Assembly: GCA_025937035.1 (NCBI GenBank)
Contig: JAICSG010000300.1
Span: 1 to 5,681 of the forward strand
From: Thermoanaerobaculia bacterium
Lineage (GTDB): Bacteria > Acidobacteriota > Thermoanaerobaculia > Multivoradales > UBA5704
Reading direction: 5' to 3'
Length of the DNA: 5,681 nucleotides
Shown: positions 1 to 5,440 of the stretch, piece by piece
How the letters are laid out: each line of letters begins with the position of its first letter
How positions within the stretch are numbered: position 1 is the first letter of the stretch
Position numbers and translations under genes: made by a program
Notes under the pieces: model-generated
What the model was told of the DNA's origin: nothing
What the model saw: only the letters and a program-made list of their open reading frames with translations
Database searches by the model: none

Positions 1-15
1 AATCCATGACCCGGC

Positions 16-1335
16 TCAGCGGAAGTACGGCGCCACGTTCCCCGCGATGATCTTGAATTCGTCGTCGGTGAGCGGCACGGTGGTGCGGAAGATCAGCCAG
101 CTCTGGCGCGGCATCGGGGGGCCGAGGTCGGTGCCGAACAGGACGCGTTGGAGCCCGACCTGGCGGATGCGCCTGGCGAAGGTCCGCAGGACCTCGGCGG
201 GCTGCTCGTCGGCCACGGTCGCCACGTCGAAGTAGAGATTTTTGGTCCGCGGGTCGCCCGCGGTGATGGCGTCCGCGTAGACCGCCAGGGCCTCGTCGGT
301 GTAGCCGGGGCCGCCGCCGGCGAAGTGGGCGATCTGCACCGGGACGTCGGGTGCCGCGGGCAGGAGCTTGCCGAGGAAGATCTGGGCGTCCTCGCGGCCA
401 TATCCTTTGTCCAGCGTCCACAGGTGGGCCACGATCGCCAGGTGGTGGCCGTTGATGGCGGCGAAGACCTTGCGGAGCTTCTCGACGTGCTCCGGGTTCC
501 GCACGTCCACCCCCGAGTTGCCGAAGTGGAGCTTGATTCCCTTGACCAGGGGAATCTTCGCGCAACGGTCGATCTCCTGGAGGGCGTAGTCCTTCAGAGG
601 ATTGAAGCTGCAGAAGGCGACCAGGCGGTCGGGGTAGCGGGCCACCTGCTGGGCGGTCCAGTCGTTCTCCGCCCGGACGTTGGCGTATTCGTCCCCCGCG
701 GCCCTGGGGCTCAGCGGGCTGCCGAACCAGTAGGCCACGGAGAGCACGGCCGCGCGGCGGATGCCGGCCTCGTCCAGGACGGCGATGAGGTCGTCGGCGG
801 TGCGCGGCTCGCGGATCCGGGGACCGGGGAAGGTGGGGGTCTCGGCCGCGATCCGCCAGACGCCGTCCGTCCCCTTCCGCACCGAGAACAGGGCCTGCCC
901 GAAGTGCTTGGCGGCGGCCCCTTCCCCGCGAGTCAGGAAGGCGGCCACGTGGCCGGCGGAGCCCTCGATCCCATAGGCGACGGGCGTGATGCGGTAGGGC
1001 CGGGCGAAGAGCTCGGAGAGGAATTTGGCGGTCTCGTCGCGCCCCTGGATCCAGTGGGGATCGCGGGAGTCCAGCACCACGCTGTCCTCCGTGAGCAGGG
1101 CGGTGAGGGCCTGCTTGTCGTTCCACCCCTTCTCCACCGCGCGCAGCAGGCGGTCGAGATCCCCCGGCAGCGCGACCGCCGGGAGGAGCGGATCGTTGGC
1201 CAGCTTCGCCGAGGCAGGGCTCAGCAGGTGCTCGTGGTGATCGGCCAGCGGCACGATGGAGCCGCCGGGGGTCTCGCCGAGGACAGGAAGAGCCAGGGCC
1301 GCCGCCAGGGCGGCCAGTGCAAGAAAAGGCTTCAT
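16..1335 (-). CDS. Secreted amidohydrolase-2 family protein with an inserted SnoaL/NTF2-like domain
   Basis: A 439-residue protein that probably acts as a metal-dependent hydrolase outside the cytoplasm; the substrate is unknown. Residues 1-20 form a signal peptide (Lys2, then an Ala/Leu-rich core, ending near VLG). An HHEH motif at 33-36 fits the HxH metal pair on the first strand of an amidohydrolase TIM barrel. The barrel is then interrupted: residues about 60-170 (WNDKQALTALLTEDSVVLDS, then DGVWRIAAE) look like a SnoaL/DUF4440-type NTF2 fold. The barrel resumes at about 175 with Lys268 and His270 (KGIKLH), His304 (VAHLW), His337 (IAHFAGGG) and Asp403 (LFGTD), all plausible metal or catalytic residues. 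The ATG lies 12 nt past the permease stop, and its Shine-Dalgarno AGGAGG (1344-1349) overlaps that stop, so it is co-translated as the last visible gene of the operon. The hydrolase fold is fairly certain; the reaction is not. Confidence 0.85.
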   Translation of the reverse strand: MKPFLALAALAAALALPVLGETPGGSIVPLADHHEHLLSPASAKLANDPLLPAVALPGDLDRLLRAVEKGWNDKQALTALLTEDSVVLDSRDPHWIQGRDETAKFLSELFARPYRITPVAYGIEGSAGHVAAFLTRGEGAAAKHFGQALFSVRKGTDGVWRIAAETPTFPGPRIREPRTADDLIAVLDEAGIRRAAVLSVAYWFGSPLSPRAAGDEYANVRAENDWTAQQVARYPDRLVAFCSFNPLKDYALQEIDRCAKIPLVKGIKLHFGNSGVDVRNPEHVEKLRKVFAAINGHHLAIVAHLWTLDKGYGREDAQIFLGKLLPAAPDVPVQIAHFAGGGPGYTDEALAVYADAITAGDPRTKNLYFDVATVADEQPAEVLRTFARRIRQVGLQRVLFGTDLGPPMPRQSWLIFRTTVPLTDDEFKIIAGNVAPYFR

Positions 1336-1347
1336 TTGAGAATCCTC

Positions 1348-4014
1348 CTAGTCGTACCGCATCGCGATCAGGGGGTCCACGCGCGCCGCGTGGCGGGCGG
1401 GGATGTAGCAGGCGATCCAGGAGACGGCGGTGAGCAGCAGGGCGAGGCTCAGGAACGTCAACGGATCGGTGGCGCTCACGCCGTAGAGCAGACTGGACAG
1501 CACGCGGGTCAGGGCCAGGGCGCCGAGCAGCCCCAGCCCCACGCCCACGAGCACCCGCGCGAGCCCCTGCCGGATCACCAGCCAGAGCACGTCCCCCGCC
1601 CGCGCGCCCAGGGCCATGCGGACGCCGATCTCGTTCTGGCGCTGGACCACGGAGTGGGACATCACGCCGTAGATGCCGACCGCCGCCAGGGTGAGGGCCA
1701 GCAGGGCGAAGGCGGCGAGCAGCAGGGTGCCGAAGCGCGTCCGCGCCATGGACTCGGCGATCCAGCCCTCCATGGTGCGGACGTCCGCCACCGGCAGGTC
1801 CTTGTCGATCGCCTGGATCGCGCGCCGGGCCGGGGCCGCCAGGCTCTCCGGATCGCCCTGGGCGCGCAGCACGAGCGTCCTGGAGCTGTAGGGGAGCTGC
1901 GGGGGCGTCCAGTAGACCATGGGCTGGAGGTCCCCTTCCAGCTTGGCGTAGCGGGCGTCGCCGACCACGCCGATGATCTCGGTCGGGGTCGGGCTGTCGC
2001 TCATCACCACGGTGATGCGCTTCCCCACCGGGTTTTCGCCCGGAAAGTAGACGCGGGCCATCGCCTGGTTGACCACGCACACCTTGCGGTCCTCCGCCAC
2101 CTCCTGGGGGGTGAACGTGCGCCCGGCGAGGACGGGGATCCTCATGGTACGGAAGTACTCCTCGTCGACCACGCGCACGTCGGTGCCGAAAAACTCGCCG
2201 GGAGGCGGAGCGGGCCGGCCCTCAATGGTGAACGAGGTGGCGGTGCCGAGGGCGGCGAAGGGGAGCTCGCTGATGGCGCTGGCCGACCGCACCCCGGGCA
2301 GCGTCCGCAGGCTGGCGACGGCCTGCCGGAAGAAGGCGTCGGCCTTGGCGTCGTCCGGGTACCTCACCGAGGGCAGGGCCACGCGCAAGGTCAGGAGATT
2401 CCTGGCGTCGAAGCCGGGATCGACGGCCTGGAGGCGGACGAAGCTGCGCACCATCAGCCCCGCGCCGACCAGCAGCACCAGCGCCAGCCCGACCTCGGCG
2501 GCGATGAGGGCGTCGCGCAGGCGCCGCCCCCGGGAGCTCCCCGCGTTGCCCCGGCTCGACTCCTTCAGGGACTCGTTCAGCCTCACGCGCGACGCCTCCA
2601 GCGCGGGCGCCAGGCCGAAGAGGATGCCGGTCAGGAGCGAGGCGGCCAGCGTGAACGCCAGCACGGGCAGATCGAGGCCGACCTCGCCCGCGCCGATCAG
2701 GTTCTCGGGGCTGAGCGCGACCAGGGCCCGCACGCTCCAGAGGGCGAGCAGCAGGCCGAGCGCGCCGCCGAGCAGGGAGAGCAGGACGCTCTCGGTCAGG
2801 AGCTGGCGGACGATGCGGCGGCGGCCCGCGCCCATCGCCGAGCGGATGGCGATCTCCTTGTGCCTCCCCGCGGCGCGGGCCAGCAGCAGGTTGGCGACGT
2901 TGACGCAGGCGATGAGGAGCACGAACCCCACCGCGCCGAGCAGCACGAGCAGCGCCGGCTTGATCTCCCCCGACAACTGGTCGCGCAACGGCACGAGGGT
3001 GATCCCCCACCCCTTGTCGTAGTCCGGGTACTGGCTTTCCAGGCGGCCCGCGATGGTGTCCATCTCCGCCTGCGCCTTGTCGAGCGGGACGCCGGGCGCG
3101 AGGCGGGCCACCGCCTGGGCGAAGCGTCCGGACTTGGTGCGGTCGCTGTAGGGCGCGAGCGACATCGGCAGCCAGAGCTCGGCGGGCCTGCTGGCGCGCG
3201 AATTCTCCTTGACGAACCATTTGAAGCCGTCGGGCATGACCCCGACGACGCTCATCGGGCGGCCGTTGAGGGAGACGGTCCGGCCGATCACGTCCGGCGC
3301 GCCGCCGAACCGGCGCTGCCACAGGCCGTGGCTGATCACCACGACGACCGCGCGCTTCCCCGGCTTGGCGTCCTCCGGGGTGAAGGCGCGGCCGAGCTCC
3401 GGGTTGACGCCGAGCAGCGCGAAGAGGTTGGGGGTCACGAGCTGCGCCGGCACCTCCTCGGGCTCGCCCGCGCCCGTGAGGCTGAGCGGCTGATCGAGGA
3501 AGACGGCCATCTCGTCGAAGGATTTCGCCTGGTCCCGCCAGTCGAGGAAGTTGGCGGGGCTGATGACGTTGTGCCTCCTCGGCTGCGTGTGGTTGTTCTC
3601 CCACACCACCACGACCCTGCCGGCGTGGCGGTACGGCAGCGGGCGCAGCAGGACCGCCTCCACGACGCTGAAGATGGCCGTGTTGGCGCCCACGCCGAGC
3701 GCCAGGGTGAGGGCCGCGACCGCCGTGAAGCCCGGACGCTTGGCGAGCATGCGCCCGGCGTAGCGGACGTCCTGCAAAAGGGTTTCGAGCAGGCCGCCGC
3801 CACGCACCTCGTAGGCCCTCTCCCGGACGCTGTCGAAGTTGCCGAAGGTCCGGAGGGCGGCCCGGCGGGCCTCCTCGGGGGGCATGCCGCGTTCGACGTT
3901 CGCCGCCGCCTCCATCTCCAGATGAAGGCGGAGCTCCTCGTCGATGTCGCCGATGACGGCCTCGCGCCCGCGCAGGGCGCGCAGCCGTGCCGAAAGGACA
4001 TTGAGCAGTCTCAT
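1348..4014 (-). CDS. ADOP-family FtsX/MacB-like permease
   Basis: An 888-residue inner-membrane protein of the ADOP type (acidobacterial duplicated orphan permease). Residues 1-70 form the soluble PadR-linked prefix (DEELRLHLEMEAAANVERGM, then ARRAALRTFGNF). A first membrane span lies at about 96-120 (ALTLALGVGANTAIFSVV), followed by a MacB-type periplasmic domain to about 350. Three spans follow at about 353-380, 407-433 and 450-473. A second half repeats the plan: a span at 502-523, a periplasmic domain at about 530-755, and spans at about 760-785, 818-840 and 850-872, ending in the typical ARVDPLIAMRYD tail. The FtsX signatures IAIRSAMGAGRRRI and NEIGVRMALGARAGDV are both present, showing the internal duplication. 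Length is normal for the family. No ABC ATPase or MacA-like adaptor is adjacent, as is usual for these orphan permeases, so the transported substrate is unknown. The ATG at 4014 has AGGAGGG (4025-4031) ten nt upstream. Confidence 0.93.
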   Translation of the reverse strand: MRLLNVLSARLRALRGREAVIGDIDEELRLHLEMEAAANVERGMPPEEARRAALRTFGNFDSVRERAYEVRGGGLLETLLQDVRYAGRMLAKRPGFTAVAALTLALGVGANTAIFSVVEAVLLRPLPYRHAGRVVVVWENNHTQPRRHNVISPANFLDWRDQAKSFDEMAVFLDQPLSLTGAGEPEEVPAQLVTPNLFALLGVNPELGRAFTPEDAKPGKRAVVVVISHGLWQRRFGGAPDVIGRTVSLNGRPMSVVGVMPDGFKWFVKENSRASRPAELWLPMSLAPYSDRTKSGRFAQAVARLAPGVPLDKAQAEMDTIAGRLESQYPDYDKGWGITLVPLRDQLSGEIKPALLVLLGAVGFVLLIACVNVANLLLARAAGRHKEIAIRSAMGAGRRRIVRQLLTESVLLSLLGGALGLLLALWSVRALVALSPENLIGAGEVGLDLPVLAFTLAASLLTGILFGLAPALEASRVRLNESLKESSRGNAGSSRGRRLRDALIAAEVGLALVLLVGAGLMVRSFVRLQAVDPGFDARNLLTLRVALPSVRYPDDAKADAFFRQAVASLRTLPGVRSASAISELPFAALGTATSFTIEGRPAPPPGEFFGTDVRVVDEEYFRTMRIPVLAGRTFTPQEVAEDRKVCVVNQAMARVYFPGENPVGKRITVVMSDSPTPTEIIGVVGDARYAKLEGDLQPMVYWTPPQLPYSSRTLVLRAQGDPESLAAPARRAIQAIDKDLPVADVRTMEGWIAESMARTRFGTLLLAAFALLALTLAAVGIYGVMSHSVVQRQNEIGVRMALGARAGDVLWLVIRQGLARVLVGVGLGLLGALALTRVLSSLLYGVSATDPLTFLSLALLLTAVSWIACYIPARHAARVDPLIAMRYD

Positions 4015-4041
4015 GGCCGCGAATCCCTCCTCGACCTGGCC

Positions 4042-4386
4042 TCAGGTGGCCTGCCGGACCTTGGCGATGGCGAGCGCCAGGCGGTCCCAGCTCGCCTCCT
4101 CCACCTCGAGCTGGGCCCGTCCGTCCCTGGTGAGCGTGTAGAGCTTGACGCGGCGGCCGGTCTCGCCCTTCTCCCACTGCGAGGAGACCCACCCCCGCTG
4201 CTCGCTCCGGTAGAGCGCTGGATAGAGCGACCCCTGCTCCACCTCCAGCATCTCGCCGGACATCTGCCGGATGCGCTGGATGATCCCGTAGCCGTGCAGA
4301 GGTCCCAGCGAGACCGCCTTGAGGATCAACATGTCGAGCGTCCCCTGGAGCAGGTCCGCTTTCTGGTCTTCTTTTTTTCGCGCCAC
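4042..4386 (-). CDS. PadR-family transcriptional repressor
   Basis: A 114-residue winged-helix regulator of the short PadR class. The N-terminal LLQGTLDMLILKAVSLGPLH (12-31) is the family hallmark, followed by GYGIIQRIRQ, the recognition region LEVEQGSLYPALYRSEQRGW (47-66) and a wing with KLYTLTRDGRAQL (81-93). The C-terminal helix (95-111) is the dimerisation element of the family. It usually represses its own operon, and here it starts a padR-permease-amidohydrolase operon, with a 27-nt gap to the permease. Translation most likely starts at GTG (4384-4386), with GGGAGG at 4392-4397 five nt upstream; no ATG fits better. Codons 3-6 include a run of seven A residues. The wing reads GETGRRVKLYTLT where many relatives have NNRRAKYYRLT, a modest divergence that may reflect a different ligand or operator. 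Confidence 0.92.
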   Translation of the reverse strand: MARKKEDQKADLLQGTLDMLILKAVSLGPLHGYGIIQRIRQMSGEMLEVEQGSLYPALYRSEQRGWVSSQWEKGETGRRVKLYTLTRDGRAQLEVEEASWDRLALAIAKVRQAT

Positions 4387-4401
4387 TGGTGCCTCCCGTG
4401 A

Positions 4402-4453
4402 TGCCTAGAACGTCAAGGCAATGGTAGGGGAGGTTGCCTAGGATGTCAAGGCA
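4402..4453. promoter_or_regulatory. Tandem 19-bp dyad operators, probably PadR binding sites
   Basis: Two near-identical imperfect palindromes, TGCCTAGAACGTCAAGGCA (4402-4420) and TGCCTAGGATGTCAAGGCA (4435-4453), share the inverted arms TGCCT and AGGCA. They lie 33 bp apart centre to centre, about three helical turns, so bound dimers would share one DNA face. One covers the -35 and the other the predicted start site of the padR promoter, the layout expected for negative autoregulation. That PadR is the ligand is inferred from position. Confidence 0.65.
4421..4449 (-). promoter_or_regulatory. Sigma-70-like promoter of the padR-permease-amidohydrolase operon
   Basis: On the minus strand a perfect -35 TTGACA (4444-4449) is separated by 17 nt from TACCAT (4421-4426), a reasonable -10 (4 of 6 to TATAAT). 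The predicted start falls near 4414, about 28 nt before the padR GTG. The -35 lies inside one operator dyad and the start inside the other. Confidence 0.72.
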
Positions 4454-4475
4454 TGAGATGAAAGAAGGATCCCAA

Positions 4476-4537
4476 GGACCGCAAGGACTGCAAAGACGAA
4501 AGGACAGGGGCTCTCGTCCCTGGAGTCCTTGAGGTCC
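4476..4537. repeat. 14-bp inverted repeat with nested stem in the padR-araC intergenic region
   Basis: Arms 4476-4489 (GGACCGCAAGGACT) and 4524-4537 (AGTCCTTGAGGTCC) are complementary at 13 of 14 positions. A second stem, CAGGG (4505-4509) with CCCTG (4518-4522), nests inside. The left part also holds AAGGAC-type units repeated every 8-10 nt. No T-run follows on either strand, so it is not a standard terminator. It could be a regulatory dyad, a leader RNA structure or a dispersed chromosomal repeat. Confidence 0.5.
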
Positions 4538-4742
4538 CTAACTCTACTTTGTCAGAGGGCTTCGGGAATGAGGACTTCAAATCGAATTACGCGACGCGTT
4601 TCGGATAATCGATCTGTACGAAAGGGTCTTGAGCAGGCTGTACCCGAGAACGCCGTGAAGCGGCTTGCCCGCGGGCGCATCGCCGAAGAGCTTGCAGGTG
4701 TTGAAGGCCTCCCACCTCTGGTTGTTCGAATGTCACGATATC

Positions 4743-4767
4743 CAAGAGGAGAGCACTCTTCCTCTTG
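4743..4767. repeat. Perfect 8-bp inverted repeat in the leader of the AraC-type gene
   Basis: CAAGAGGA (4743-4750) and TCCTCTTG (4760-4767) form a perfect stem with a 9-nt loop, 33 nt before the GTG start. Its flanks give CCAAGA on the plus strand (4742-4747) and TCAAGA on the minus strand (4763-4768), related to the hexamer repeated upstream of the peptide gene. It could be an operator or an mRNA hairpin. Confidence 0.45.
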
Positions 4768-4787
4768 AGGGCTGGTGCAAGTTTCTC

Positions 4788-4795
4788 GAAAGGGG
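4788..4795 (+). promoter_or_regulatory. Shine-Dalgarno that fixes the AraC-type gene start
   Basis: GAAAGGGG lies five nt upstream of GTG at 4801. An in-frame TTG at 4765 lies inside the inverted repeat and has no equally placed purine-rich site, so the GTG is preferred. Confidence 0.6.
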
Positions 4796-4800
4796 TAGTC

Positions 4801-5220
4801 GTGAACAAGCTCGGTGATAAGACGGTCTCTTTGACCGAAAAACACGACCAACTGCGGAGAGAGCTGGATTTCTTCCTGCCGGAGTTGCCTCAGGTTGCCT
4901 CCATGCCTCGGGACGTCACCGCGGTCCTCGAGTTCATCCATCATCACATTTTCGAGTCAAGCCTTGACGTCAACACGGTCAAGCGCGGTTGCCGGATCAA
5001 GAACAACAACATCTCCACGCGATTCCGCGTCGTCCTGGGCTTAGGGATCCGCGAGTACATCGAAAGATTGCGCCTGTATGCCGCCTCACGAATCCTGCGG
5101 GACCGGCGCTTCGAGATCTACCTGATCGCCATGGCGGTAGGATACGATCATCAAGAGACCTTCTGCCGTGCCTTCCGGCGCCACTTCGGACATCCGCCCT
5201 CTCATCGCGTCGAGAGCTGA
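4801..5220 (+). CDS. Small AraC/XylS-type helix-turn-helix regulator
   Basis: A 139-residue protein that is almost only a DNA-binding domain. Residues 1-40 are a charged, partly helical lead (TEKHDQLRRELDFFLPELP). An AraC-type double helix-turn-helix follows from about 38: first HTH around DVNTVKRGCRIKNNNISTRF (56-75), linker helix with GIREYIERLRLYAASRIL (82-99), and second HTH from IYLIAMAVGYDHQETFCRAF (106-125) to RRHFGHPPSHR. The AMAVGYDHQETFCRAFRRHFG segment matches the conserved AraC C-terminal pattern, usually IA..VGF.....F.R.FK...G..P. No ligand-binding or receiver domain is present, so activity may be set by expression level or a partner protein. It is encoded 220 bp upstream of a small peptide gene on the same strand and is the obvious candidate to control it. 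GC and codon bias are lower than in the minus-strand operon, suggesting a separate history. The family is clear; its targets are inferred. Confidence 0.85.
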   Translation: MNKLGDKTVSLTEKHDQLRRELDFFLPELPQVASMPRDVTAVLEFIHHHIFESSLDVNTVKRGCRIKNNNISTRFRVVLGLGIREYIERLRLYAASRILRDRRFEIYLIAMAVGYDHQETFCRAFRRHFGHPPSHRVES

Positions 5221-5241
5221 ATCAATCGGCCCGTAAAGCTC

Positions 5242-5260
5242 CTGCAACCACGCGTTGCAG
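5242..5260. repeat. 7-bp hairpin just downstream of the AraC-type gene
   Basis: CTGCAAC (5242-5248) and GTTGCAG (5254-5260) form a perfect stem with a 5-nt loop, 21 nt after the stop codon and eight nt before the hexamer array. No T-tract follows, so termination would be weak at best. A dyad operator is an alternative. Confidence 0.4.
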
Positions 5261-5267
5261 AGAAGAC

Positions 5268-5352
5268 GTCAAGACCCGGCGTCAAGAGGGCCGCTCAAGA
5301 TCTATTAGCAAGAACGCGCGTCAAGAACATCAATCAAGAAGCTGGATCAAGC
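5268..5352 (+). repeat. Seven-copy, 13-bp-period TCAAGA iteron array
   Basis: Hexamers begin at 5269, 5282, 5295, 5308, 5321, 5334 and 5347, exactly 13 bp apart. Five are perfect TCAAGA (5269, 5282, 5295, 5321, 5334), one is GCAAGA (5308) and the last is TCAAGC (5347). The seven bases between copies are unrelated to each other, so selection on the hexamer is a better explanation than recent tandem duplication. A 13-bp period is not a multiple of three, which argues against coding repeats. The array lies between the AraC-type gene and the peptide gene and ends where a -35 box would sit, so it probably binds a regulator in multiple copies, or acts in RNA if transcribed. Confidence 0.8.
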
Positions 5353-5378
5353 TCCCGCGAGACAGTGATTATTATAGT
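5347..5378 (+). promoter_or_regulatory. Putative activator-dependent promoter of the peptide gene
   Basis: An AT-rich island unusual for this sequence contains TATTAT (5370-5375) overlapping TATAGT (5373-5378), both good -10 candidates. Seventeen nt upstream of TATTAT, in the -35 position, lies the last array copy TCAAGC (5347-5352) rather than a TTGACA-like box. A strong -10 with a regulator site in place of the -35 suggests class II activation. The start would be near 5383, giving a leader of about 58 nt. Confidence 0.5.
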
Positions 5379-5388
5379 TATCCAGCCA

Positions 5389-5410
5389 TACGAGCAGGCA
5401 GATGCTCGTA
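5389..5410. promoter_or_regulatory. Perfect 8-bp hairpin in the leader of the peptide gene
   Basis: TACGAGCA (5389-5396) and TGCTCGTA (5403-5410) pair perfectly around a 6-nt loop, ending 14 nt before the Shine-Dalgarno. In RNA it could stabilise the 5' end or act in translation control; in DNA it would be a 22-bp operator dyad just downstream of the predicted start. Confidence 0.5.
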
Positions 5411-5424
5411 AGAGTGAACGACCG

Positions 5425-5436
5425 AAAGGAGGTGAT
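5425..5436 (+). promoter_or_regulatory. Near-ideal Shine-Dalgarno of the 37-codon peptide gene
   Basis: AAAGGAGGTGAT is a 12-nt complement of the common bacterial 16S rRNA 3' end, with GGAGG eight nt from the ATG at 5441. It is much stronger than any other site in the window and implies high expression of a very short product. Confidence 0.85.
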
Positions 5437-5440
5437 TGAA

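Larger units (their letters stand above)
4572..4817 (+). pseudogene. Possible gene remnant: coding-like frame with one internal stop upstream of the AraC-type gene
   Basis: Between a TGA at 4569 and a TGA at 4815 one frame is open except for a single TGA at 4656-4658. The first 28 codons include IELRDAFRIIDLYERVLSRL and the last 52 include SPKSLQVLKASHLWLFECHD and EGWCKFLERGSREQAR. The composition looks natural, with mixed hydrophobic, aromatic and charged residues. Between 4659 and 4727 nearly every codon ends in G or C, as in the real genes here, while the frame with the ATG at 4568 does not show this. No good start codon with a Shine-Dalgarno precedes it, and I recognise no family. It overlaps the start of the next gene by 17 nt. 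It may be a decayed gene, two tiny ORFs, or chance; the rest of 4538-4740 shows nothing else I can support. Confidence 0.25.

Noticed and set aside
2222..4192. A 656-codon minus-strand frame overlapping the permease and padR
   Set aside because: It is an alternative frame of the same strand, rich in Arg, Gly, Ala and Pro, and is a shadow of the permease frame.
148..4401. A 1417-codon open frame on the plus strand opposite the operon
   Set aside because: It lies antisense across three well-supported genes and is dominated by Gly, Arg, His, Glu and Ala low-complexity stretches with no family motif. Long antisense frames are expected where GC-rich genes rarely use codons whose complements are stops.
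4529..4768. A 79-codon plus-strand ORF upstream of the AraC-type gene
   Set aside because: Its third-position composition is poorer than the neighbouring frame discussed at 4572-4817. It has no Shine-Dalgarno and no recognisable motif.
4552..4947. A 131-codon minus-strand ORF overlapping the start of the AraC-type gene
   Set aside because: It runs antisense into a clear AraC-family coding region and has no ribosome binding site or family motif.
4956..4983. GTCAAG-C-CTTGAC palindrome and nearby TCAAG copies inside the AraC-type gene
   Set aside because: Spacing is 13 bp for one pair only and then breaks, and the bases are accounted for by the conserved coding sequence, so I treat it as coincidence.
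5268..5352. The array as a CRISPR or as plasmid or chromosome origin iterons (GATCTATT at 5299-5306 recalls oriC 13-mers)
   Set aside because: Repeats of six bases with 7-nt gaps are far too short for CRISPR. No DnaA boxes, Rep gene or wide AT-rich unwinding zone accompany them, and the GATCTATT match occurs in one unit only.
4989..5411. A 140-codon plus-strand ORF covering the end of the AraC-type gene and the iteron array
   Set aside because: The first part is a shifted frame of the AraC domain. The remainder translates the 13-bp repeats, whose period is not a multiple of three, into Arg/Ser-rich sequence.
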